Translations under genes and position numbers: made by a program | Origin: Neocallimastix lanati (nom. inval.) | Taxonomy: Eukaryota > Neocallimastigomycota > Neocallimastigomycetes > Neocallimastigales > Neocallimastigaceae | Reading direction: 5' to 3' | DNA: 64,000 bases | NCBI GenBank assembly: GCA_016946835.1 | Contig: JACVTC010000005.1 | Coordinates: 2,366,001 to 2,430,000, forward strand | In this document: positions 10,685-23,602 of the stretch, piece after piece | Layout: every line of letters starts with the position of its first letter | Position numbering within the stretch: the stretch's first letter is position 1 | Notes under the pieces: model-generated | What the model was told of the DNA's origin: nothing | Databases searched by the model: none | What the model saw: the letters and a program-made list of their open reading frames with translations, nothing else

Positions 10685-11363
10685 TGTAAGAATATAGATT
10701 TATTTCTTATAAAATAATCTATCTTCTTATTTAATTAATTTATATTTCATTTATATTTCAATATTTATTAACATGTAAAAAATATATTAATTTATCCAAA
10801 TTAATATATTGAAAAATAATGTAAACAAATTTGTTGTAATGTATTAATTACTTAAAAATATTATTTATATTTTATTATTTCAATTAGTTGATAATTTATA
10901 AGATTTTAGTAATCGGTTAATTAATTTTTTCCCCAATATTATTATGATTGGGTTTTTATTAATTAATACGATGATTAATATATTAGAATATTAATCGAAG
11001 TTATTCAGGTTTTTCTACTAATCTTTTCCTGAATATCAATTTGTTAAGATTAGATACCTTTATTTGATTTGTTAACTTTATCTTATCTATTTTATTTATT
11101 TAATAATTACATCTATTTAATAATTTCATCTATTAAAATAATTATAAATAAAAAAGTATAAAAGAACTCAAATTTCTTTGATTAAAGAAATTAGAGTTAT
11201 TATTATATAATGCTATATAATAAATTAAAAGAAATAAAGTCTTTTTGTTTATATCAATATTTAGTGTTTATAATAAACTCTATATAAAGTTAAGTATAAA
11301 TTTTTATATCTTAAAATATTAATAATCTAGTTATAGTTAGTATATTATAAATAGATTATTACA
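10685..11363 (+). mobile_element. Solo LTR L3 (self-priming lineage)
   Basis: TGTAAGAATATAG to AGATTATTACA, 679 bp, with a perfect 5-bp duplication TGTTT at 10680-10684 and 11364-11368. The signature AATTAGAGTTATTATT is present in plus orientation. Confidence 0.85.
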
Positions 11364-12707
11364 TGTTTGATAAGAATGTACTAAATAATGCATTCTTAAT
11401 TAAATCTACGATTTATTACTAATACATTATGTGTACATTATTATTTTTGTACTTTAATAAATTTTTAAATCCAAAGATCAAAAATTAAATCAAAAATTAT
11501 ATTAAACTTTATATTTTTATATTAAATCTTATATTAATAGTAATATTTTTATATATTTAAAACTTATATTAGCAATATTAATAATAAATCCTATTTTTTT
11601 TATTTTTATATTAATAATGAAAATTTGTATCAATAATATTTTTATATATTGATAATTAAAAATTTATGTATTATATTTTAACTTTTATTATAAAATTTTA
11701 TATCGAAATGTTTTATTTTATATTGAAAAATATTTTATTTTATTAAAAACCTTTATATTAGAATAGTATTTTTATTTTTATTTGAATATTTTAACAGATT
11801 GTAATAAAAATTATAGCCAATTAAATAAATTCTTATTAGTAATATTTTAGATAGATTATAAAAAAAAAAAAAAAAAAAATGTTTTATTAATATTATAAAT
11901 GTATTTTATTTATATTGTTATAATTAAATTTTATATAATTGATTATAAAATTCAATTTAAATTTAATAGTTTTTATAAAAAAAAAAATAATAAATAAATA
12001 AAATGTAATTTAGTGACAAGAACAACTTTTATGCCTTGAAAAAAGTATAAATAGTTGTAAATTTTGCTACCAATTTTTAAAAATCATCAAAAATAAATTT
12101 AATAAAATAATTAAATAAATAAATAAAATTTGTGTTTCTTTACTTTATTTTTATTTAATTCTCTAAAAACCTTAACATGTTATACGTTACTCATGGAATA
12201 ATAGAAAATAATTGTAAAAAATTAGAAAATAACAATATTAATATGTGGATTAGTGATAAAGAATATTAAATATTTTAATATAATTAAATAATATAATTAA
12301 ATAATAATTAACTACCAATAGGAATTGAGAAAACTTAGTATAAAAAGATCAATTATTAAATAATTAGAAAGGGGAATTCTTAGAGAAAAAGAATTACTCA
12401 ATAGTTATAATAAGAGATTTATACTTTATAATTAAGATTAGAAAATAGAAAGAGAAATTTTATAATAAATAATAAATATAGAAAATAGATTTTAGAGATA
12501 AATATATGAAATTATTAATTTGAAATATAAAAACAGAGAAAATAATAAAATACTAAAATATTAAATAATATTATTATCTTTGTTTAAATTATTTTTTTAT
12601 TTGTGTGTTATTTAATTCTTATTATTAGAATATATTATTTTATATTAAGAAGACTTGTTTGTCCCGACCCTAAAGTGACTTTTTTTATAAGTTGCGTATC
12701 AATTGTT
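11364..12707. other. Gene-free AT-rich stretch with LTR-like fragments
   Basis: No supported ORF. AGTATAAATAG near 12045 in a slightly GC-richer patch resembles an LTR promoter, and 12655-12705 is another GC-richer patch next to LTR M. Ends could not be defined. Confidence 0.4.
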
Positions 12708-13573
12708 TGTAAGAATATAATTATTTGCTAGCAAATAATTATATTTTCTTAGTTAAGTTATTATAACTATAACTTTATTTAATTACATATAATATTTATT
12801 TAATTTAATTTTAAATATTCATTAATTTAACAAAATTTATTTAATTAATTTTAAATAATATATTTACAATATGTTAAATTCTCTACTGTAACTAATGTAT
12901 TCTGTATTGTATTGCATTCTGTATTTTATAATGTATTCTGTATTTTATATAGTATTCTGTATTTTATTAACTATTTAATTTTATATTTTTAATATAAGGA
13001 TAAATTATATGATCGAAATATCTTTATTATTTTATTCTTTTATATTCGATCATTAGATTAAATTGGAAAATCGGTTAATTAAGATTTTTTCCAATTACTT
13101 TTAAGTAATCGGTTTTACTTAATTAATGCGATGATCGATATGAATAGAATATCGATCGAAAACTTATCTAGGTTTTTTTATCTAATCTTTTCCTAGATAA
13201 GAGATTTGTTAAGATTAGAAAACCCTTTCTTATTTAACCTTATTTTCATAAAAAAATATAAATAAGGCTCTTGAGTTCTCTTTGAGAAATCAAGAGTTAT
13301 TATTATAAAAAACATAGTTATAATAGTAACAATTTTATATTTTTAACTTTAATAAATTAATAAAAATATTTCATTCAAAAACATATTTTTATAATCAATT
13401 TATACAAACAATTCTTCTCTTACTTTTTGTGTTATTATTATAATTAATTTTATAATAAACTCTAAAGGTAAAAAAAAAAATTTATTTTATTTTATTTTCT
13501 CAACTTAATGAATTAGTCGTTAAGCTGTAGTTAATAATTCTATTTTGAGTTAGTTCTTAATAGAATTATTACA
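12708..13573 (+). mobile_element. Solo LTR M (close relative of L2)
   Basis: Starts TGTAAGAATATAATT and ends GAATTATTACA. It is nearly the same sequence as L2 without the N insertion and carries TATAAATAAGG then GAAATCAAGAGTTATTATT. Flanks (TTGTT left, AAAAA right) do not match, so rearrangement or decay is likely. Confidence 0.8.
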
Positions 13574-13578
13574 AAAAA

Positions 13579-14557
13579 TGTAAGAATCTATAATTATTTT
13601 TAACAAAATAATTATATTTTCTTAGTTAGGTTATAATTAATATAATTTTTATTTAACTCATATTTCATTTATACACCTAATTATAATTAATAATTTATTT
13701 AATTATATATTAAAATTTTATTTAGTTTAATATTAAAAATTTATTTAATTAAATAATTTTTATACATTTAAAATAATATTAAATTTATTTAATTATTCAC
13801 TTAATTATTAAATTTATTAGTTTTAGTTTTCTCTCACTTATTAAATCATAAACTAAAACACTATTCTGTATTCTATCATGTATTCCGTATTGTATTAATT
13901 ATGCATTTTATTATTAATGTATTGTTTTATATTTTTTATGTAAAGTTCTATAAAATAGAACTAAATAGATTAAATTTTAAATTTTATGATCGAAATAATT
14001 TTCATTATTTTATTCTTTTATTTTCGATCATTATATTAGATTAAGTAATCGGTTAATTAAGGTTTTTCCAATTACTTCCTAAAAGTAATCGGTTTTACTT
14101 AATTAACGCGATGATCGATATGGATAGAATATCGATCAAAAAACTTATCTAGGTTTTTCTTCTAGTCTTTTCCTAGATAAGAGATTTGTTAAGATTAGAA
14201 CCCCTTTTGATTTTAACCTTATTTTGACAAAAAAGTATAAATAAGGCTCTTGAGTTCTCTTTGAGAAATCAAGAGTTATTATTATAACAATTATAATATA
14301 ATAGTAATAACAATAGTTTTAACATTTAAAATTTCTAATAAATAATAAAACAAATTATTTTAATAAAACAGATTTTATAATTAAAACTTTTCTTTATCAA
14401 TTTTAGTGTTTCATCTATTATAATTCGTTATAATAAACTCGAAAATTAGAAAGAACCATAGGTAAGTATGATTCTTTTCTAAACCTTTAATATTAGCAGT
14501 TAGAGCTAATATTAATGATTAATAATTTAATTATAATTTTTTAATTAAATTATTACA
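13579..14557 (+). mobile_element. LTR P, related to the LTRs of element C
   Basis: Starts TGTAAGAATC and ends AAATTATTACA, 979 bp. It is an inverted-orientation relative of C's 1018-bp LTRs, matching through the promoter block and the end segment containing the ATATTAGCAGTTAGAGC stretch. It follows M after only 5 bp (AAAAA). No target duplication is visible. Confidence 0.8.
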
Positions 14558-15337
14558 TATTTGTAAAGATATTATTAATATCTTTAAATAATTTTAATTA
14601 AATTTAATCATAAATTTAAGTAAAATTAAAATAAATTTATTTGAAATCACGTGTATAAAATTATTGAAAATATTTTTAACATAATTTCGATTTTTTCCCA
14701 ATCATACTAATAAATTAAAAATTTCTCTTATGAAACTAGTATTTGAAAATCATTTCTTTTTATGTAATTTAATTTAAATAATAAGAGTTAAGGTTTTTTC
14801 ACAAGATAAATTAACAACATGAAACTATGCAATTAGTCATGTTGAAACTTACGGCATTTTATGCTAAATTTATATTAAATAATTATGACAACTTTTATAT
14901 TATTTTAAAATAGAAAATATATAATAAATTTACTAATAATATTTAAATAATAAATAAATAATAAATGAACTCAATTAGAATTGATTATATTTATTTTAGT
15001 TATTAATTATAATTCTCTTTATTTAGTAATAGTTAATTATTTATTATTAGTTTAGGTTAGTATTGTTTTTAAATAAATAGCTAGATAATATAATTCAATA
15101 GGAATTATATATTATAAATGTAATAAGATAAAAATATAAATAGTTATCAAATTTCATGTATTTTAATCGATGTAATTGTTATTAACGATTTCTTGTTAAT
15201 AACACTTTAAAATAAATAAAGATTTTAATATTTAAAAAATTAATAAAACTTGTTCTTTAAAACTATTATTTTGTGTTTTAGTGTTATTATTGAAGTGTTG
15301 ATTTATAATCTATTTTTTTACCAAAACTTTATAATAT
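14558..15337 (+). other. Probable decayed LTR between P and element B
   Basis: TATAAATAG at about 15135 is followed by AT-rich sequence resembling the U5 part of the TGTAAG lineage. No clean termini. No coding potential seen. Confidence 0.4.
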
Positions 15338-16127
15338 TGTAATAATTTCTATAAATTATAGAAATTATTATTTATAATTAATATTAACTAACTATTAATA
15401 TTAAAAAAAATTAAAATAAAAATAAGAATTAAATACTTATCTTTAAAATAGAGTTTATTATAAGAAAATATAATAGACCTTGAATATGAAAAGAGAAAAT
15501 AAAATATGTTTTTTTAAAAGAACTTTATTAATCTATTTAATTATTAAATATTTTATTATTTTTTTTTTTTTTTGATAAATTTTAAAATAACTATTTTATA
15601 TTAATTGAAATCTTAATGTCGTTTATTGTTATTATATTTTTCTTAAAATAATAACTCTTGATTTTCTAAAGACGAAAATCAACAGCTATTTATATTTTTA
15701 CAAAAATAAATGTATTTTTCTAATCTTAACAATGATTCTTTCCAGAAAAAGATTAGAAGAAAAAACTGGAAAGATTTTTGATCAATAATCTATACTTATT
15801 GATCATCGTGTTATTAAATAAAACCAATTATAATTAATCGGAAAAACTTTAATAACCGATTTTAATAACTAAAAGAATTAAAAAGAAAAAAGGATAAAAA
15901 AGAGAAGGATAAAATAATGCAGAAATTTTATTAAATACATTTTTTCTATGAAATAATACAGAAGTTATATTAAATACATTTTTTCATATAACAATTAATA
16001 CATTAAATGGTATAATTGTTTTTAAATGAAATAAATTTTTTTTTTTTTAAAGAATAATAATTATGAAATAATTATTAATTAATAAGAAATAGAAATAAAT
16101 TATAAAAATTTATATCAATTTCTTACA
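15338..16127 (-). repeat. 3' LTR of element B
   Basis: In sense orientation TGTAAGAAATTG to AATTATTACA, 790 bp. It differs from the 5' LTR mainly by a short internal duplication (atacatttttt segment near 15930-15985). Confidence 0.92.
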
Positions 16128-16139
16128 TTGCACCTCCTT
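16128..16139 (-). promoter_or_regulatory. Polypurine tract of element B
   Basis: Sense AAGGAGGTGCAA lies between the gag-pol stop (which it overlaps) and the LTR start TGTAAG. Confidence 0.8.
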
Positions 16140-19100
16140 ATGATGCATCCACTAGTTCCGGATTTCTTTTTGTATAAGGCTCCAACTGGGAAACATGAAA
16201 TACCGGATGTAAATGTAGATTTTCTGGCAAATCCAAGCGGTAATTCATTCTCTCCCTCACTTCCAAAACTCTAAACGGCCCAAGATATTGTGAAGAAAGT
16301 TTTTTGGATGGCTCATTTGTAAAGTAATACCTTTTTAGCCATACAAAATCATTTACTTTGAATGAAGGTCCTGCAGCTTTCTTCGAATCTCCAAACTTCT
16401 TAAAATTTTCTTTAGCTTTTTGTAAGTGTCTCTTCAATGCTTCGAAATGTGAGGACCAATCCCTGGTTAAAGCGGAAGCATTATCCTTTAGAAGAACAGG
16501 AGGCAACTCTATAGTACAGGAAGGATTAAAGCCATAATTAGCAAAGAATGGTGATTTACCTATGGACTTATGCAGGGAGTTGTTATAGGCCATTTCACAT
16601 AAAGGAACATAATAACACCATTCATTCTGGGACGTTGAACAATAACATCGGAGATACTGCTCAATTACTGCATTTGCACGCTCAATTTGTCCATTGGATT
16701 GTTGATGGTGAGCTGTAGCAAGTCTTGGATTAGCGTTAATAGCAGAGCACAACGAAGTCCAAAATTCTGATGAAAATTGAGAACCATGGTCCGAAACAAT
16801 TATTTTAGGGAATCCATGGTAGCGAAAAACATTGAATAGAAGTATTTTGGCCGTCAGATCAGCGGAGGGAACATCAGAACAAGGGACAAGGTGAATCATT
16901 TTGGTCAGATGGTCAGCTACAACCATTAAACATGTACAATCTTGCGAGCTGGGAAGTGAAGTGATAAAGTCAACGCCAATTATTTCCCAAGGTCTACTGG
17001 GAACCGGTAAAGGTTGTATTTTACCATATGGCTTGTGTCTTCGGAGCTTATTTCTTCCACAAACATCGCATGAGGATATGTAATTCTTGATGTCTTTTTT
17101 CATATTTGGCCACCAATAATTTCTTCTTAATTTTTCAAAAGTTTTATCTACTCCTTGGTGACCATTAGTTGGATCATCATGATACATTTTCAATACCTTG
17201 GCCTTGAGTGAAGAAGGGACAATTATTCGGTTCTGAAAATGCAGAACCCCTTCGACGATGGTAAAAAGCAAACTTTTTACTTCATTTGACCTTGTTTTAA
17301 TTTTATTGAGTGTATCCTTACAGTATGTGTCAGACTTCTGTGCTTCAATTAAGGCTTTTAAGTTGTCAGAAGGTGCACAACAAAATATCTCTTCATCTAA
17401 CAGAGGATAACCTTCATTGGTCGAATCCTTGTTGACGTAATCAGGGCGTCTTGATAAAGAGTCAGGTTTACCACTCTTAATACCGGAGCGAAATGAAATC
17501 CTATAAGTGAACTTTGAGAGAAAGAGATTCCATCTAATTTGTCTTTGGTTTAATTTTTGAGGTTGCTTAAAATATAACAGATTTCTGTGATCTGTGACTA
17601 CTTGTACTGGAAATTTAGCACCTTCTAGGTGATGGCGCCAGGTTTCAAAAGCTACGATTATTGCAAGTAATTCCTTGTCATAAATAGTATAATTGATTTC
17701 AGCAGAAGACAAGGACCTAGAGTAGAAAGCAACCGGATGGAGTTTATTGTCTTTGTTACTAATTTGGGATAAAACACAACCAACAGCGAAATTGCTAGCG
17801 TCCGTTTCTACAAAGAATTCTTTCTCTGGATCTGGATAAACTAGGATTTCTTCCGTCGTAAAAGCTTCTTTGAGTTTGTTGAAAGCATTGTCTGCCCTAA
17901 CATCCCAAATGAAGGAAGAGTTCTTCTTCAAAAGCCGACGGAGAGGTTCAATGATCTCGGCAAAATTATTTATAAACTTCCTATAGAAGTTACAAAGTCC
18001 TAGAAACCCTTGGAGTTCTTTAATATTTTTTGGGATAGGCCAGTCGATAACAGCTTTAACCTTATTCCTGTCCATTGAAAGACCATTTACAGACACCACA
18101 AACCCTAAAAAAATAGTTTCTTTAACATGAAAATCACATTTTTCCAATTTCACGTAAAGACCATTTTTAATTAGAAGCGACAATATTTTACGAACATGTT
18201 GAATATGTTCGTCCAAACTTTTTGAATAAATTATTATATCATCCAAGTATACTTGAACAAATATGCCAATTGCATCAGATAAAACATCCTGGATGAATCT
18301 TTGAAACACCGAGGGGGCATTTCTTAGGCCAAAGGGCATTACTAGATATTCAAATTGGCCTAAAGGTGTTCTAAAAGCAGTTAAATATTCATGACCTTCT
18401 TTAACGCGGACAAGGTTATACGCAGATCGAAGGTCCAAACGAGTGAATATTACTGCCCCCTTAAACGATTCAATCAAGTCAACCAATCTTGGGATAGGGT
18501 AGCTATTCCTAATTGTAATAGAATTTAATTTCCTATAATCAACGCAGAGTCGTAAGCTTCCATCTTGTATTTTTACAAACAGGACAGGGCACCAGCAGGT
18601 GATTTTGACTTCCTTATAAACCCCTTATCTAAATTTTCTTTTAAATAGTTTTTAAGAGCTTCCATTTCGACAATCGTAAGAGAGTACACAGGACCATAAT
18701 ATAATTGACCACCAGGGACTAGGTCAATTGATATATCATATTCACGATGTGGAGGCAATTTGTCTGCCTCTTTCTTTTCAAATACAATTTTCAAATCTTG
18801 ATAGTATATGTTGATAATTTCATCTTTATCAGTTTCATTTACTAAAGCGGCGCAAATATTTATATCAAAAAGTTCGTCACCAGATATTGAGTATGTTTCT
18901 GTTTTATCTTTTGATACATTGTTGTTTTCGTTGTTTGGCAAAATTGCAGCAGTAACATCTTTAGAGTGAAAAATGAATTTATTCCCTTTTGCTGAAGGGC
19001 AGTGATTTCCGCAGTGGTTCTCTAAAAAGTAAATCTTATTATTTTTGAAATCTACGTATGGCATATGAATACTCAACCAATCTCTTCCAAGGATGGCTGA

Positions 19101-20132
19101 TATTCCCTGAAGTTGTAAGGTAGCTACGTAGAATTCATAGCTTTCCTTGTGGTCCATGAAGGCAAGGCCTAATTTCTTCGTTACTTGTCTTATATTCATA
19201 CTTTTGTTGTTCGGTAACTGAATGTTCAATGGTGAAGACAAGGTAGATAATTGAATTCTGTTGGCGTTTACAAAGTCTCTACAGATGTAACTTCTTGCAG
19301 AACCAGAATCAATAAGGACGTTTATTTTCATTTTCTTTCCATTATTATTTAATATAAATGTAGTGGTCATTGAATTTGAGGTGTTTGGTGTATAGTTAGC
19401 CGAAAGGATGCTTTCTTTGTTTTGATTTTTTCTGAATTTCTTGTGTACTTTGTTGTTCTTGAATTCCTGTTTTGGATGCTCATCTCTTTTTCTTTTTTGC
19501 GACTTGTTGGTTGACTTATTTGTTTTGGCTAGGTTGTTAATATAACATTTTTTATCGATGCTGATGATTGAATTTGTTGCTTCAAAAAGAGTCTTTGGTC
19601 TTTCGATTTTATCGAACTCCAGACGAACCTCCTCAAGAAGGCCTCTCCGGATAAGGTCAATAAAAACATCGTCGTTCCAACCAATTCTTGACGCTAATCT
19701 TCTGAATTCAATAGTAAAGAAAGCTGCCTTTCCGAGGTGAAGCTGTTTAAGGTTCAAAAGTTCTTCAATTAAAACAAACCTTTGTTCCTTTGTATCTCCA
19801 AAATTTTCTAACAATAACCTCTTAAATTCCTCATAGGTGAGAGAATTAAGTGTTCCATCAGCCTTGAGAGATAATCCCCATTTTTTAGCTGGTCCATAAA
19901 GTTTGCTGATAACGAAAGCGTTTCTAAAGTCGTCACTTGGGAACGAATTGGCATGTTCATCAAAGAACAATTCACACTGTTCCGTTAGTTCGTTTAGATT
20001 AAGCTTTGTGTTGTCTTCATTGCGGGCCAACACACCGTTAGGTGAAAAAAACGTGGGAATAAATTCGGTAATTGCAGAAATTAATTTTGACGCTTCAGCT
20101 TCCTTAGTAGCTTCCATACTGATTGAATTCAT
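16138..20132 (-). pseudogene. Gag-Pol of element B, one frameshift
   Basis: A single fused frame, as in Tf1/sushi elements. The N-terminal Gag-like part (from ATG at 20132) has no CCHC knuckle. Protease carries LIDSGSARSYI near 19.30 kb. RT has RLCVDYRKLN and VYLDDIIIYSKS. RNase H includes ETDASNFAVG. Integrase has an HHCC region (NGHQGVDKTFEKLRRNYWW, CDVC) and DDE motifs (GVDFITSLP, VSDHGSQF, QQSNGQIERAN), and the protein ends near LEPYT without a chromodomain. At 18587-18589 the plus strand has GGG where element C, in the same codons, has GGGG. The lost base shifts the frame just after KSKSPAGA, so the ORF splits into 18573-20132 and the rest. It could be a homopolymer error in the assembly. 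Confidence 0.93.
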
Positions 20133-20156
20133 TAAAATACTAAATAGACTTTTTTA

Positions 20157-20245
20157 ATATAATAGATCTTTAAAATATCTTTAATATATCTTTAATATAT
20201 CTTTAAAATATCTTTAAAATATCTTTAAAATATCTTTAAAATATG
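20157..20245. repeat. 11-bp tandem repeat (atctttaaaat)
   Basis: About seven units, some with atctttaatat, just upstream of B's gag start in the leader. Confidence 0.8.
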
Positions 20246-20384
20246 TATATAATTGTTAAATATAAATTATTTATATTAATAATAGAAATTTATAACTTCG
20301 GAGTCTAGAAGAACACTTCCAATATTTTAACAAAATTGAGCATTTCCGACCAATTTTCCAGAAGCCCCTGAGTTTGAGTGATAG

Positions 20385-20523
20385 TATGCGCTATACGACC
20401 AGCTTGCCTATTAATGGTGTCTTGTTGCCGCGCGCACCACGATTGCAATCTGTTTACCATTAAAACAGACCAGTTCAGAGCCTCCCGCACAGCTTGTCGT
20501 GAAGGGTAAACTTAATCCGGAAA
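20385..20523 (-). other. Structured leader RNA segment, element B
   Basis: A GC-richer block upstream of gag that aligns with C (39440-39583) and E (53235-53384). In sense: TTTCCGGATTAAGTTTA, then GGCTCTGAACTGG, then a hairpin CTGTTT/AAACAG, then a CGTGGTG...CACCA segment. Likely a packaging, dimerisation or translation element; that role is inferred. Confidence 0.75.
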
Positions 20524-20785
20524 TCACTCAGTTACAAGACTCAGGCTACTCCTGCTTCTAAAGTTCGTACTAATTCTCATTATATTGTTTATTTTTGGAA
20601 ATAACTTCTAGAATCCTTTATTATAAATTAATATTATTAAATATAAAAAATTTAATTGTTAGTATAATTTATAGTATATAATTTACGTATTTATTATTAT
20701 TGTTATTGTTATAATTATTTTATTTAATAATATAATTTTACTATCTACTAGTATATACAATTTAATTTATATAATTATAATTTAC

Positions 20786-20837
<52 letters not shown>

Positions 20838-20872
20838 TTATTATTTTATTTATTTATCTGATTGGAAAAAAT

Positions 20873-20918
<46 letters not shown>

Positions 20919-21013
20919 TATCTATTTATTTATTTGATCGAATAAAATAATTTAATTTTTTTTTTTTTTACTTTTGTACTACAATATCATAATACAATTA
21001 ACTAATTATCTAG
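20524..21013 (-). other. Rest of B leader, poly-T tracts
   Basis: Noncoding. Long T runs at about 20790-20835 and 20875-20913 (poly-A in sense). Nothing else seen. Confidence 0.6.
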
Positions 21014-21025
21014 AAGAGTTATTAT
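21014..21025 (-). promoter_or_regulatory. Self-primer binding site, element B
   Basis: Sense ATAATAACTCTT abuts the 5' LTR with no spacer. It is perfectly complementary to AAGAGTTATTAT in the LTR, which starts about 35 nt after TATAAATA (5' LTR: TATA at 21377-21384, segment at 21338-21349) and so should be at or near the RNA 5' end. No TGG start, so it is not a tRNA-type site. This is the Tf1 self-priming layout. Confidence 0.8.
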
Positions 21026-21776
21026 TGTAATAATTTCTATAAATTATAGAAATTATTATTTATAATTAATATTAACTAACTATTAATATTAAAAAAAATT
21101 AAAATAAAAATAAGAATTAAATACTTATCTTTAAAATAGAGTTTATTATAAGAAAATATAATAGACCTTGAATATGAAAAGAGAAAATAAAATATGTTTT
21201 TTTAAAAGAACTTTATTAATCTATTTAATTATTAAATATTTTATTATTTTTTTTTTTTTTTTTGATAAATTTTAAAATAACTATTTTATATTAATTGAAA
21301 TCTTAATATCGTTTATTGTTATTATATTTTTCTTAAAATAATAACTCTTGATTTTCTAAAGACGAAAATCAACAGCTATTTATATTTTTACAAAAATAAA
21401 TGTATTTTTCTAATCTTAACAATGATTCTTTCCAGAAAAAGATTAGAAGAAAAAACTGGAAAGATTTTTGATCAATAATCTATACTTATTGATCATCGTG
21501 TTATTAAATAAAACCAATTATAATTAATCGGAAAAACTTTAATAACCGATTTTAATAACTAAAAGAATTAAAAAGAAAAAAGGATAAAAAAGAGAAGGAT
21601 AAAATAATGCATAAGTTATATTAAATACATTTTTTCATATAACAATTAATACATTAATTGGTATAATTGTTTTTAAATGAAATAAATTTTTTTTTTTAAA
21701 GAATAATAATTATGAAATAATTATTAATTAATAAGAAATAGAAATAAATTATAAAAATTTATATCAATTTCTTACA
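21026..21776 (-). repeat. 5' LTR of element B
   Basis: 751 bp, sense TGTAAGAAATTG to AATTATTACA. Contains TATAAATA and, downstream, the predicted RNA start region AAGAGTTATTAT. Confidence 0.92.
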
Positions 21777-21784
21777 CATATATC

Positions 21785-22740
21785 TGATTTATACCTAATA
21801 TTCTTAATCTACAAAAATTAAATTTTGTAGAAGTGAATAAAAGGATAAATACTGAATAAAATTGATTTAAGAAATTTAAAAAAAAATAAATATGTTTTAT
21901 TATTAAACACAAAAATGTTTTATTAAAAAAATTTATTTTTATTTTAATATTAATCTTTATTTATTTAATAATTAATTTTGTTAAAACTAATAAAATAATA
22001 AAATGAAATATTTATTATTTATACTAATTTATTTTAAATTTTAATAATAAAATTGATTATTAATAACTAATAAAATATATAATAATTTATCAAAATAATT
22101 AATAATCATAAAAAATTGATTATTAAAAACTAATAAAATATCTATAATAATTTATTAAATAATTAATAATAAAGAATAATTTATAAGAAATATTTACATG
22201 TTTTTATATTTTTCTTTGATTTTAAACTATTTACATTAAAAATAATAAAATTAATAAAAGAGAAATAAAGAATAATTTATTATTAAATTAAACAATATTT
22301 ACAATTAAAATGTTAATAAAGATGAGTTTTAAAATGTTATTTTAATTACAATTTGTTTATAAAAGTTGAGTTATAAAATAAATAAAATAATCATTATTTT
22401 AAATAAAAGTAACTTAAAAAATTATTTAACTATTTAATTTTAATTTTGCGATGTTTATAAGTTTGTTTATTTGTTATTTATAATTTATTAAATATGTTTA
22501 TTATTTTGTTTATTTGTAGTTTTAGAAAAATATTATTTATTAATTTATTTTAGTTTTTTAATTAAAATTATTAATGATTAATTAATTTATTATTATTTTA
22601 TTTTAATTATTTTTATTTAATTAAATTTTCTTTAATATGGATTTAATTTTTTTTTATAAAATGGATTAATTTTTTGGTTAAGTTAGACAAGAATTTGTTT
22701 TTTATTATTTATTTTAATTTAATAATTTTGTTATTTATCA
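21785..22740 (-). repeat. 3' LTR of element G
   Basis: Sense TGATAAATAACAAAATTATT to GGTATAAATCA. An inverted, closely similar copy (G') lies at 44855-45881. Confidence 0.75.
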
Positions 22741-22779
22741 ATTTCTCGGCCCTTAAGAGTCAACTTCGTCCCTTGAAGT
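22741..22779 (-). promoter_or_regulatory. Pre-PPT hairpin and polypurine tract, element G
   Basis: Sense ACTTCAAGGGACGAAGT (22763-22779) is extended to a 7-bp stem CAACTTC/GAAGTTG. CTTAAGGGCCGAGAAAT then runs to the LTR. Confidence 0.8.
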
Positions 22780-22871
22780 TGTATCATTTTCTTGTAGTAC
22801 ATAAGGAAAAAAACATTTTTATATATGAACATTTCTTTTAAGGAGTTTTCCTGTTTGTGGATCTTCAAGAA

Positions 22872-23602
22872 CTAAAGTGTTGTTTCAGAGTCTTTTGATG
22901 ATAGTCTTGAAAGTGCATCATCGAAAAGATTTCTTTTTCTTTTTTGATAAACTAGGTTGGTTTTGTATTTATTGAATTCTTCTATCCAACGAGCATGTCT
23001 ATTGTTGTTAGGAATATTTTTCTTGAGCAAACCTAAAAGTGACTTATAATCAGTTATAAATTTTATTGGTTTGTTATTGTTGATTGACAATGTCCTACTT
23101 AAACAACAAATTGGGTGTTCTAATTTGTCTTCCTCCTTTTGCAAAAGAGTACTTCCGATACCTTTATTCTTTTCTATTATTATTGCATTACACATAGGCG
23201 TCTTTAAAGAAGTATGGTTATTATATATTTCAGTTATTCTTTTAATTCCTTTTTTTGTTTTTTGATATAAGCAATCATCATCTGGATCAATGTAGAGTCT
23301 GTACTTCTTTTGTATACCTCTTCCTAATATAATATTAAAGAATGGATTTGTATAATCTATTATATAAAATTTCTCATTCACAGTTAAGTTATTATTTATA
23401 GTTAATTTTAAATTAATATAAGAATTAGTATGGAGTATTGTACCATCGGCAATTGTAATAGTTTCAGAAAGGTCACAATTATTAATGATTACATTTTCTA
23501 GTTCTTCAAGTGAATTTTTAGTTATGATGTTAACATTTGCATCTGTGTCGAAAAGTATTTTGACTGATTTGTTTCCTATTTTTCCGCATAATATAGGAAT
23601 AT
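22872..23602 (-). pseudogene. Pol remnant of element G: protease joined to RNase H end
   Basis: Open from about 23602. Protease-like sequence carries LFDTDANVNIIT (DTD instead of DTG) and FFNIILGRG. It then passes directly to an RNase H remnant (GIGSTLLQ, CCLSRTLS, DDALSRL); the whole RT is absent. Beyond the stop at 22872 another frame encodes a short integrase C-terminal piece (DPQTGKLLKRNVHI), so the integrase core is also deleted. It is not expected to make enzymes. It shows that large in-element deletions, not random decay alone, shaped G. Confidence 0.8.

Larger units (their letters stand above)
15338..21776 (-). mobile_element. Element B: Tf1/sushi-like LTR retrotransposon
   Basis: LTRs of 790 and 751 bp bracket one gag-pol frame, a structured leader and a self-complementary primer site. 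The LTRs are nearly identical apart from a 39-bp duplication in the 3' copy. Flanks are AATAT (left) and CATAT (right), an imperfect 5-bp duplication. A single base deletion in RT disables the reading frame. Confidence 0.93.

Noticed and set aside
20305-20490. 61-aa ORF in B's leader (contains LMVNRLQSW)
   Set aside because: It overlaps the structured leader shared with C and E, where the reading frame is not conserved.
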